In this document: piece by piece, positions 17,055 through 24,215 of the stretch
Numbering within the stretch: the first letter of the stretch is position 1
Layout of the letters: each line of letters begins with the position of its first letter
From: Oribacterium sp. C9
GTDB lineage: Bacteria; Bacillota; Clostridia; Lachnospirales; Lachnospiraceae
Assembly (NCBI RefSeq): GCF_002007235.1
Contig: NZ_MUHW01000021.1
Span: 18,654 to 82,653 of the forward strand
Reading direction: 5' to 3'
DNA length: 64,000 nt
Notes under the pieces: model-generated
Seen by the model: the letters and a program-made list of their open reading frames with translations, nothing else
What the model was told of the DNA's origin: nothing
The model's database searches: none
Made by a program: the position numbers and the translations under genes

Positions 17055-17822
17055 TTATGCCGCTTCTTTCACCAGGGTGCTCATGCCGCAGATCGTCGCT
17101 GTATTCTTCTTGAAGCGAACAAGAACGATGAGCTCATAGATCAGCAGGGCCACATAACCAATTAGGGCTCTGATCATGCCGCTCACCTCACCCCTCATCA
17201 TACTGGAGTTGAAGGCAGTGCATACATCGTACAACGTATGGACGACAATGGGAACAAGAAGCGCCAGCACATAGTTCAGAACAACAGAGCCTTTACCGTT
17301 CAGTTTGCTGAACTTCGCCCTTCCCAAAAACTCCGCCATGACCATATTGAAAGTCATATGCGCAGGGACAGAAATCATTCTCACAATTGTGGAGACGATG
17401 GTCGCATCGTCTGCACCATAAGAAAACTCCTCAATAATGGAAAAGCCGATACCCACGCACGCACCGATCAGAATGTACTCATAAACGTTTTTAACCTTTT
17501 TGCGAAAGATGAGCAGTATAACGATGATCAGGATCAGCTTGGCAATCTCCTCCAGACCGCCGGCGAGAATGAGGGCGCGCTCCAAAGACTGGATCAAGTT
17601 CATTTCGGACAGCTTCACAGCATTCGGGTCCGCTGCCATTGCCTTAAGGTAGCGCATGGAGAAGGGAATCGTCAACGGATGAGAGAGCAAGCCGATAGCA
17701 ATGGGGAGCAGGGCCTGCAGCCAGCCAACGGGCTCTGGAATTTCTCTCTTGACCATTCTCCAATACAGGAAGCCAAGAAAAACAATAGTAATCGCTGTTG
17801 AAAGAATAGACATGGCGTTCAT
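17055..17822 (-). CDS. PrsW-family intramembrane metalloprotease
   Basis: 255 residues, about eight hydrophobic helices. The PrsW/CPBP-like catalytic residues are visible: GLEEIAKL (Glu-Glu with Lys), SIIEEFSYG, the His of SVPAHMTFN and a later conserved His in VPIVVHTLYD. PrsW in Bacillus cleaves an anti-sigma factor; this member's substrate is unknown. The gene is clearly GC-richer than its neighbours and uses GCC/GGC codons, suggesting recent acquisition. GGAG lies eight bases before the ATG, and an extended -10 (TGCTATAAT, minus strand, 17851-17859) lies upstream. It has no evident operon partner. Confidence 0.85.
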   Translation of the reverse strand: MNAMSILSTAITIVFLGFLYWRMVKREIPEPVGWLQALLPIAIGLLSHPLTIPFSMRYLKAMAADPNAVKLSEMNLIQSLERALILAGGLEEIAKLILIIVILLIFRKKVKNVYEYILIGACVGIGFSIIEEFSYGADDATIVSTIVRMISVPAHMTFNMVMAEFLGRAKFSKLNGKGSVVLNYVLALLVPIVVHTLYDVCTAFNSSMMRGEVSGMIRALIGYVALLIYELIVLVRFKKNTATICGMSTLVKEAA

Positions 17823-18002
17823 GTGTGTTGTCTCCTTTTTTTGATTGCCTATTATAGCACAGAATCTTTTGGGGGAAGATGCAATATATTCTCCATTGAT
17901 TCCTGATTCTCTCCACTATTCTGCTGTAGACATTCTCGTTATACCGGCATATACCGATTTGTTTAATAAACCAATTCTACTTTCTTTGAAAACAAAAATA
18001 AA

Positions 18003-18043
18003 GCCCACATATGAGGTGTATACCTCCTCACATGTGAGCCTTA
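18003..18043 (-). terminator. Terminator of the decayed recombinase
   Basis: A 14-bp stem (GCTCACATGTGAGG with its partner, two G-T pairs) is followed on the minus strand by TTTATTTTTG. It lies just downstream of the recombinase remnant on the same strand. Confidence 0.65.
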
Positions 18044-18056
18044 TATTTCATTCTTT

Positions 18057-18285
18057 ATTTAACTGTAATTGGTATATCGGACCCATCAATGAATCTGAAT
18101 ATTATTGTGCCGTCATTCTTTGCTTCAAGTTCACTCACCATCACTCCGAACAATACCTCGTCAAATTCTGTGATGGACCATCCAGGTTTTGAAGTTCATT
18201 AATGAAGTTATCCAAAAGGGCCTGGCGTTCATTGATCTCTTGTATCTTCTGCTCTAATGCATCATAAAATATGGCAAAATAAAAC
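18057..18285 (-). pseudogene. 3' remnant of a large serine recombinase, frameshifted
   Basis: Two short reading frames on the minus strand join into the end of a serine site-specific recombinase. The first encodes a coiled-coil piece DALEQKIQEINERQALLDNF and ends at a TGA. After a frame change the second encodes ITEFDEVLF, then TIIFRFIDGSDI, matching the usual ITEFDEELW...I.FTFKDG.E ending of this family. The catalytic N-terminus is absent, so the gene is dead. It marks a former integrated mobile element in this AT-rich area. Confidence 0.65.
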
Positions 18286-18317
18286 ACCAATAGGTATTCC
18301 CTATTGATGTTTTTACA
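18286..18317 (-). terminator. Terminator after small membrane protein gene
   Basis: The hairpin AACATCAATAGG / CTATTGGTGTT (one mismatch) is followed by TTATTTT on the minus strand, immediately after the small gene's stop at 18318. Confidence 0.6.
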
Positions 18318-18533
18318 TTATTGTTTATCACTATTTTTTTGCTTATGAAAAGCGATATATTCTTTGATGAATTTTACTGTAAAAAAGATTACAGCAAAAA
18401 TTCGTAATATTAAACTCCCTAATGATTCTTCATATCTTTTGTATATAAATGTTTCAACAAGAAGAGCAATCCATATAGCTGCTGATAGTCCATATCCTAT
18501 AAGTGATTTAACTGTTATTTTCTCTTTTGGCAT
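18318..18533 (-). CDS. Small hypothetical membrane protein
   Basis: About 71 residues from the ATG at 18533, which has AGGGAG five bases upstream; an in-frame ATG at 18548 has none. The product has two predicted membrane segments (about 11-28 and 39-57) and a charged tail ending KNSDKQ. A strong ribosome binding site and a dedicated terminator support a real gene. No family is recognised. It sits between phage- and recombinase-derived remnants. Confidence 0.6.
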   Translation of the reverse strand: MPKEKITVKSLIGYGLSAAIWIALLVETFIYKRYEESLGSLILRIFAVIFFTVKFIKEYIAFHKQKNSDKQ

Positions 18534-18662
18534 GTTTACTCCCTTCACAAATTATATGTTTACACTACTGATAATAAGGCAGTATAAATCGCTAAACTAT
18601 ATGTTGTAAATTACTGCATACTTAAAAAATGTGAAGATATATGGAATACTGTAATAATATGT

Positions 18663-18997
18663 TCAGAAGCTATCAAAATCTTCTTGTGAAGCAACCTGCC
18701 TATACTTATCATCATGGATGTCATTACCAGATTCGATTATCATATCCATGACAAGCCCTTCCTCTACCTGATCAAGTTCTGATAGTGAAAAGCCCAACTG
18801 CTTAGCCCTTAGCATGAATACTGCCGTGTTTACTTCTCGTTCAGTTGGGCGGCTACTTTTTTTGCCTTTGATGATGTTGCTCTTGATCCAAGGTAGAGAC
18901 TTACAAAGTCCTGCATATGCATGAAAAGTTCTGCTCCATCGAACTGATCCGCCCATTCGATGAAGTTATCTACGTTGAGCTTACTGCACCTTTCCAT
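18663..18997 (-). CDS. Phage tail assembly chaperone, G-T frameshift product
   Basis: Ribosomes starting at the ATG at 18997 and slipping back one base at 18856-18862 would make a 111-residue protein. The N-terminal part is MERCSKLNVDNFIEWADQFD and onward. The C-terminal part (RAKQLGFSLSELDQVEEG, then SQEDFDSF) resembles phage tail assembly chaperone C-terminal halves (the T region of G-T). In siphophages such proteins coat the tape-measure protein during tail assembly, and the G:GT ratio is set by frameshifting. No tape-measure or tail genes follow. The gene starts 11 bases after the MazG-like gene and looks co-transcribed with it. Confidence 0.65.
18792..18862 (-). promoter_or_regulatory. 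Programmed -1 frameshift signal (slippery A7 plus downstream stem)
   Basis: On the minus strand the zero frame reads GCA AAA AAA GTA, giving the heptamer A-AAA-AAA at 18856-18862. After a 6-base spacer comes a 9-bp perfect stem: GCCCAACTG (complement of 18841-18849) pairing with CAGTTGGGC (complement of 18792-18800) across a 40-base loop. Slippery site, spacer and stem match the canonical layout. Confidence 0.75.
18830..18997 (-). CDS. Phage tail assembly chaperone, unshifted G product
   Basis: The zero-frame product is 55 residues, ending AAQLNEK at a TAA shortly after the slip site. A stop codon lies two codons upstream of the ATG, so no longer start is possible. The ribosome binding site is weak, which fits coupling to the upstream gene. 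The same region of phage genomes encodes the abundant short chaperone (G) and the rarer extended form. Confidence 0.6.
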   Translation of the reverse strand: MERCSKLNVDNFIEWADQFDGAELFMHMQDFVSLYLGSRATSSKAKKVAAQLNEK

Positions 18998-19008
18998 GTT
19001 CTAGTATC

Positions 19009-19329
19009 TTACAGTTGATTGTACTTATCCGCTTTACCCTTTGCCTTCTCAACAGGATACTTTGCTTCATTCTGAGACATCTTATTATTGATAATCTCAT
19101 CGGCATCCAAACCAAGCTTGTCCAGGAGATTCTGGCTATAAACCATCACATCTGCAAGTTCCTCTTTGACGTGCTCCAAGTCATATTCCTCTTCAGACCA
19201 CTGAAAGCACTCAAGTAATTCTGCAGCTTCAATCACGATTGACTTTGCAAGATTTGCCGGTGAATGAAATTGATCCCAATCACGATCCTCTGTGAATTTT
19301 CTGATTCTATCTATAGTTTCCTTCTTCAT
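19009..19329 (-). CDS. MazG-like nucleotide pyrophosphohydrolase
   Basis: 106 residues, an all-alpha NTP-PPase of the MazG/RS21-C6 (dCTPase-like) type. Metal-binding residues are visible in IVIEAAELLE (Glu34/Glu37) and KEELADVMVY (Glu57, Asp60). It should hydrolyse nucleoside triphosphates to monophosphate and pyrophosphate. AAGGA precedes the ATG. It lies eight bases after the DUF2075 helicase gene and 11 bases before the tail-chaperone gene, so these three form one tight operon. Phages and mobile elements often carry such enzymes; a role in house-cleaning or in defence by nucleotide depletion is possible but not shown. Confidence 0.85.
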   Translation of the reverse strand: MKKETIDRIRKFTEDRDWDQFHSPANLAKSIVIEAAELLECFQWSEEEYDLEHVKEELADVMVYSQNLLDKLGLDADEIINNKMSQNEAKYPVEKAKGKADKYNQL

Positions 19330-19337
19330 ATCGTTCC

Positions 19338-20921
19338 TTACTTTATCTCAATATATTCACTCAAATAATTTCTTAAATCTTCATCACACACATAAAGATA
19401 TGTACCTTTTATGCCGCGTGTCATAAGCACATAATATATATTCTTTATATACTCCAATAATTCTTCATATGTCGCGGTTTTCTTTCCATTACTGTCAAAA
19501 TATTGATCCGGTCTAATAATAATCTTCCCGTTTTCCTTATCATAACCAATATCCCGTCCTAAAATAACAAACGCATAATTCAAATCATATCCTTGAATCG
19601 AATGAATACATCCAACCTCATCGATTGCTTCTTCCGTATGAACCCATCCTTCTGTACAGTGATTCCACATACGTTTTATGCCCTGAATTTCAATATCTTT
19701 TAATGACTGATCCTTTTTACTGATCCAAGGCCATGCATAGCCGGCAACCATTCTAGATAAACCACATTCTGATTCTTTTTTATACAAATCCTTTTCAAAT
19801 TCACGGAAATCTTTATATAACTTGAAATCGTACTTTTCAGAGAAATATTTTTCCTTACATCTGCCTGACAAAACATCCTTTATAAATTCGACGTAGCCAT
19901 TTCCACCAAGAACTCGCATCTGAGTCAAAAGACTAAAATATGCAATCGTTCTTTTATTGAATGCATCTTCCATCTTTTTATCAAAACGTTCAAAATCTAT
20001 TCCTGATGGTCCAACCACCTGCATACTGTCATAAAACAGAACCGTACAATCAGACTGTTTAATAATCCAATCTAACTCATCTGCATCTGTTGTAAGACCT
20101 AGCTTCTTACAATTATCCTTAAACGTTCCCATATAAGAAATGTTCTTATACTGGTGAAGTCGGTGCGCTTCATCCACCAAAAGAATATCATAATGCTTTT
20201 TTGTCACATCCGATGGTGATAGTACCTGTGAAGGAGATAATCCATATATGCTTTTAAAGATTCTCTTCATGGTCTTTCTTAGAGATATCTGCGGTACGAC
20301 AAATCCAATTGATTTATTCGCATATTCATCGAGATCAGAAAGATACTTCATAAGGTAAACCGCCACAATGGTCTTTCCACTTCCCGGCATTCCATTTACA
20401 ACCACACGATTTACCGAACCTTCTTTTATCTTTGACAGAATCTCTTCTACCGATTTTCTCTGACTATCATTTAATTCCTTATACGGAGAATATTTAAATA
20501 AATCTGAGTTTTCAATTTCCTCAAGTGAATGCTTTACCAGCTTTTCTTTTTGAAGTTTTCTCCAGAGTGAGGCAAACATTTCATCGTACTCTTTTTTTCG
20601 ATAATATTGCTTGTCTGCAATTCCGTTATTTTTATTCATTACTTCATAAAGTTCATCCGCAACAACGTATTGAATCAATTTGGATTCATAATCAAATGTC
20701 ACTGATTGGTTGAACATCTTAGAATAAATAAAATGAACTTTATCAAAGATTCGTTTTTCTTCATTGGTAGCATGCTGAGTCATTCTGGTTTTCGCATGAG
20801 TTGACTCACCTACATAAGCCTGCTTTCCGTTTTCCAAAATATAAAGCATCGGCCAGTTATCAAGATATTCCTCATCGCTATATTTACTATTTTTAAAATC
20901 CCCAGTAATAATTTTAAACAT
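19338..20921 (-). CDS. GIY-YIG nuclease / DUF2075 helicase fusion
   Basis: 527 residues. The N-terminal ~100 residues look like a GIY-YIG nuclease: MLYIL (26-29 region), AYVGES with the second motif at Tyr36-Gly38, Arg46 in HAKTRMTQH, Glu79 and a late Asn. The rest is a DUF2075-type superfamily 1 helicase/ATPase with Walker A NGMPGSGKT (about 176-184), Walker B LLVDEAHRL (247-255) and a late SIQGYDLNYAFVI segment. It probably acts on DNA or RNA, cutting and remodelling. It is the first gene of the operon with the MazG-like enzyme. This gene pair looks like an accessory or defence module; its function is unknown. AT-rich, unlike the flanking core genes. Confidence 0.8.
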   Translation of the reverse strand: MFKIITGDFKNSKYSDEEYLDNWPMLYILENGKQAYVGESTHAKTRMTQHATNEEKRIFDKVHFIYSKMFNQSVTFDYESKLIQYVVADELYEVMNKNNGIADKQYYRKKEYDEMFASLWRKLQKEKLVKHSLEEIENSDLFKYSPYKELNDSQRKSVEEILSKIKEGSVNRVVVNGMPGSGKTIVAVYLMKYLSDLDEYANKSIGFVVPQISLRKTMKRIFKSIYGLSPSQVLSPSDVTKKHYDILLVDEAHRLHQYKNISYMGTFKDNCKKLGLTTDADELDWIIKQSDCTVLFYDSMQVVGPSGIDFERFDKKMEDAFNKRTIAYFSLLTQMRVLGGNGYVEFIKDVLSGRCKEKYFSEKYDFKLYKDFREFEKDLYKKESECGLSRMVAGYAWPWISKKDQSLKDIEIQGIKRMWNHCTEGWVHTEEAIDEVGCIHSIQGYDLNYAFVILGRDIGYDKENGKIIIRPDQYFDSNGKKTATYEELLEYIKNIYYVLMTRGIKGTYLYVCDEDLRNYLSEYIEIK

Positions 20922-21133
20922 ATCAATTCACTATTATCACATTACCCACTTTAAAACCGTCATTTTCGAAATTCTTAAGGTTTTTATAATTTCATCTTTT
21001 CTTTAAATTAAAGGAAAAATCGACTTTTTTAACCTCTACAAAATCCCTTTTATTTTTAGGTACTTATTAGTGTTTTTCGGCGATAGCAGCCTGTAGTGGT
21101 GTGCTATCCTACGACACTTTTTCCACTATCTAA

Positions 21134-22324
21134 TCATTTCAATAACCACTTTGTTAAATCCAAGACTTTTATCCCCTCGATATCATAATCTTCATGTGAT
21201 GTGTTGGCGATTAACACTTTAGGATATGCATCTTTAATCGCCTTTAGCGGCGCAAGTTCTCTTTCTAAAGTAGTTGGGTCAGAAATATTATCAGATACCT
21301 GTATATACAGTTTTTCATTTTGCTTCATTGCCACAAAATCTATTTCTTTCTGATAAAGTTTACCCACATAAATCTCATAACCTCTTCTAAGCAACTCTAA
21401 TGCAACTATATTTTCGTAAGCTCTGCCATAATCCATGTTTCTTGTTCCAAGCATAGCATAACGAAATCCTAAATCACTTAGATAATATTTGTCTGATGTT
21501 TCTAGGTACTTTTTCCCCCGTATGTCATATCGTTTCACTTTGTAGAACATAAAAGCGCTGCAAAGATATTTTATATAATTGCCAACAGTTATATGATTGG
21601 TTTCAACTTTATTTTGCTTAAAAATGTTACTAACCTTACTGGCAGATGTAAGATTAGAGATATTATCCATCATATAATCGGTTAATGAATCTAGCAGAGC
21701 CTCTTCTTTAATTCCATATTTATCTACGAGATCACGTTTTATAATTGTAGTATAAACATCCTTTATATATGATGCCTTATCATCGTTTTCATCATATACA
21801 TAAGATCCCGCCAATCCACCATTCATAACATAAGAGTCCAAAACATCTGCCGTGTTAGAATCATATCCATAGTATTCGCAATACTCTGAGAAACTAAATG
21901 GGTAAACTGGAATTTCTATGAATCTACCAGTAAATAATGTCGACAAATCTGAGCTTAATAAAAATGCATTTGAACCTGTGATATAGATATCATACTTACG
22001 GCTGTTATATAAACTATTAATAGCAAGCTCAAATTTATCACACATTTGAACCTCATCAACAACAATAACATTAGATTTGCCCGTAACGTATTGCCCCTCG
22101 CAATAACTATACAGCTCCTTGTATGTCTTTAAATCGTCAAATTTTAAATCTGCAAAATCAACAAATATTATATTTGTATCCTCATTAGTTCGAATCCAAT
22201 CCATATATGCACGTACTAATTCCGATTTTCCAGAACGTCTTACCCCTGTTATTATCTTAATATCAGGAGTATTTCTTAATCTTATAAGTCTATTCAAATA
22301 ATCTTTTCGATCTATGATTTTCAT
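21134..22324 (-). CDS. AAA ATPase with DUF4143 domain
   Basis: 396 residues. The N-terminal AAA domain (AAA_14 type) shows Walker A TGVRRSGKSE near residue 25, Walker B NVIVVDEVQM, and sensor YITGSNAFLLS. The C-terminal DUF4143 domain includes GLAGSYVYD early and a nuclease-fold-like end (GRAYENIVALELLRRGYEIYVGK then EIDFVAMKQNEKLYIQV), the PD-(D/E)XK-like pattern seen in this family. Such genes are numerous in Bacteroidetes and Clostridia and are often gained and lost; the biological role is not established. It has its own promoter with repeated TTTTGAAAG sites. Confidence 0.88.
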   Translation of the reverse strand: MKIIDRKDYLNRLIRLRNTPDIKIITGVRRSGKSELVRAYMDWIRTNEDTNIIFVDFADLKFDDLKTYKELYSYCEGQYVTGKSNVIVVDEVQMCDKFELAINSLYNSRKYDIYITGSNAFLLSSDLSTLFTGRFIEIPVYPFSFSEYCEYYGYDSNTADVLDSYVMNGGLAGSYVYDENDDKASYIKDVYTTIIKRDLVDKYGIKEEALLDSLTDYMMDNISNLTSASKVSNIFKQNKVETNHITVGNYIKYLCSAFMFYKVKRYDIRGKKYLETSDKYYLSDLGFRYAMLGTRNMDYGRAYENIVALELLRRGYEIYVGKLYQKEIDFVAMKQNEKLYIQVSDNISDPTTLERELAPLKAIKDAYPKVLIANTSHEDYDIEGIKVLDLTKWLLK

Positions 22325-22334
22325 ACATATCTCG

Positions 22335-22418
22335 CTTTCAAAACTTTAATAATTTTTATCTTTTGAAAACATTATACTATTTACTTTCAAAATCAACAAT
22401 ATTTTTCATTTTTGAAAG
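22335..22418 (-). promoter_or_regulatory. Promoter with four TTTTGAAAG sites upstream of the DUF4143 ATPase
   Basis: On the minus strand TTGTTG (complement of 22394-22399), a 17-base spacer and TATAAT (complement of 22371-22376) form a promoter. TTTTGAAAG or its complement occurs at 22335-22343, 22361-22369 (last base A), 22384-22392 and 22410-22418, in alternating orientation with centres 23-26 bases apart, placing sites in the spacer, upstream of -35 and after the start. This looks like a multi-site operator. Confidence 0.6.
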
Positions 22419-22745
22419 TATATAGCATTCATATCTATAGTATTATCCTTAAATAATGTCTGTAATACTGTGATTGCTGAATTGAAAAATGCCATTTTGA
22501 TACCCTTTCGGATACTCGCCGCTGCATGGCGTACCTTCATCCAACATCCCTTCATTCACTTAAATACCTTCATAACTCATACCTTCATCTGGAAGCAGCG
22601 AGCCTCCGAATTTTCCTTTCTTAAAAATATGATTAATAGTTTCGTCTCATGTCCATTCCTGCGCTAAAAATGGGCATAATAATAGACCAGTACGAATCTT
22701 GATATGTACCCTCTTTACTGGACAACCAGTAAGGAGGGTATTTTT

Positions 22746-23315
22746 ATGCACTATAGCTATCTTTTCAAAAGAAACGCAGTAGATTTGTATCGTCAAGGTC
22801 TTTGGCCTGATACGCCAGATGGTATTAGTACGAAGAACTTTCGTAACACTATACGAGGCTGGGCCAGAATTGAAGAATCTTGCGGCCCTGATGCTCTAAG
22901 ACACAAATCACAGAACAAAGAATGGACTCCAGAGGAGCGTTATACCTTAGTTGCGCGTGTTTTGGCAGGTGAGTCTCTCAAGAGTGTTGCTTATTCGATT
23001 GGAGTTACTTATAGTCAACTTCAACAATGGGTTCGCAAATATAAGATTTATGGTTACAATGGTCTTATACCAAAACAGAAAGGGCGTAAACCGAAGGACT
23101 CAGATATGAAAAAAATTGGAACAAGAAAACCACCAAAACCTAATGAATCTGAGTATGAAGAACTAATCCGCTTAAGAGCTGAAAATGCATACATAAAAGC
23201 TGAAATCGAAGTAATAAAAAAAGAGATCGCCTTGAGAGAAGAAAAGGAAGCTGCGCGACTCAAGGCGAAAAATCAGCAATCATTAAAGAACTCAGAGAAA
23301 ACGGATTCCAATTAA
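22746..23315 (+). CDS. IS3-family OrfA (DNA-binding, frameshift donor)
   Basis: About 189 residues from the ATG at 22746, which has a perfect AGGAGGG seven bases upstream. It has two helix-turn-helix segments (including KSVAYSIGVTYSQLQQWVRKY) and a C-terminal leucine-zipper-like helix (EYEELIRLRAENAYIKAE and onward) for dimerisation. The long OrfA is typical of the IS150 subgroup. At 23268-23274 the sequence GAAAAAT allows a -1 slip into the orfB frame. Produced alone, OrfA usually represses or modulates transposition. Confidence 0.88.
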   Translation: MHYSYLFKRNAVDLYRQGLWPDTPDGISTKNFRNTIRGWARIEESCGPDALRHKSQNKEWTPEERYTLVARVLAGESLKSVAYSIGVTYSQLQQWVRKYKIYGYNGLIPKQKGRKPKDSDMKKIGTRKPPKPNESEYEELIRLRAENAYIKAEIEVIKKEIALREEKEAARLKAKNQQSLKNSEKTDSN

Positions 23316-24133
23316 AACATCTTCTTAAGGCTATGCATATGGCTAAATCGACTTACTATTTTGAGATAAACAAGAAAAATGTTGTTGGTGAACGTAATAA
23401 AAAAATACTTGAAGAAATACAAAGTATTTTTGAGTCGAACAAACGTAGATACGGCGTGAGACGAGTCCATCATGAATTGATAAATCGCGGATATCAAATA
23501 AACCATAAGCGAGTTCAACGCCTTATGCATGAAGCGGGATTGGCAGGAAAAAGACCAAAAGAAAAATACCATTCTTATAAAGGTGAAGTCGGAAAGATTG
23601 CTGATAATATAGTAAATAGGGACTTCAGTACAACTGCGCCTTTAGAGAAATGGACAACAGATGTATCACAGTTTAATTTTTCATGGGGAAAGTGCTATAT
23701 ATCTCCAGTACTGGATATGAATACAAATGAAATCATCTCATATGATTTATCGAGGAGTCCCAATCTGGAACAGATAGAAAGAATGCTTAATAGAGCTTTT
23801 GATAAGTTTCCTTCAGTTGAAGGCCTTATATTCCATTCTAATCAAGGCTGGCAGTATCAACATGCTTATTACAGAAACACTCTAAAAGAACATGGCATTA
23901 TACAATCCATGTCACGAAAAGGTAACTGCTATGATAATTGTATTATGGAGACTTTCTTTGGAAGATTGAAAAATGAGATGTATTATGGCTATGAGAAAGA
24001 ATATGCTTCTTTCGAAGAGTTCTCAAGATCTGTTGCAGAATATATAGATTACTACAATAACAAAAGAATTCAGGCAAAAACAAAATGGATGCCACCTGTA
24101 CAATACAGGATAGCATCCATGTGTTCCGCCTAG
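23275..24133 (+). CDS. IS3-family OrfB transposase domain (D-to-N catalytic change)
   Basis: The orfB frame is entered by the -1 slip near 23270 (AIIKELRENGFQLKHLLKA); an internal ATG at 23333 is the first in-frame start. It has the HTH_21 region (RRYGVRRVHHELINRGYQI) and an rve/DDE integrase core. The first Asp is in KWTTDVSQF and the Glu in METFFGRLKNE. The second catalytic Asp, normally HSDQG, reads HSNQG (codon AAT at 23840-23842). A single G-to-A change from GAT would explain this and should abolish transposase activity unless the residue is tolerated. The rest of the frame is intact. Confidence 0.9.
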
Positions 24134-24171
24134 TTCATAAATATGTGTCCAGGATTCTGGGTACATATCAT

Positions 24172-24194
24172 CTGGGCGTCCCCAGGTGCACTGG
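24172..24194. terminator. Hairpin interrupted by the IS element
   Basis: CTGGG (24172-24176) and CCCAG (24181-24185) form an inner stem. The outer arms CCAGT (22687-22691) and ACTGG (24190-24194) are now separated by the IS. Restored, this would be a nested hairpin just downstream of the Abi gene, probably its terminator. Confidence 0.45.
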
Positions 24195-24215
24195 CCTATG
24201 TATGGATCATTTTTG

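Larger units (their letters stand above)
22700..24170 (+). mobile_element. Complete IS3-family insertion sequence (IS150-like)
   Basis: Ends are imperfect 25-bp inverted repeats, TGATATGTACCC at the left (22700-22724) and its complement at the right (24146-24170); 20 of 25 positions match. The 3-bp target TCT is duplicated (22697-22699 and 24171-24173), which shows this copy inserted as a unit. It carries orfA and orfB joined by -1 frameshifting. It inserted inside an intergenic hairpin between the AAA ATPase and Abi genes. Confidence 0.9.

Noticed and set aside
22470..22667. 65-codon plus-strand frame left of the IS element
   Set aside because: No ribosome binding site, no recognisable features, and composition unlike the neighbouring genes.
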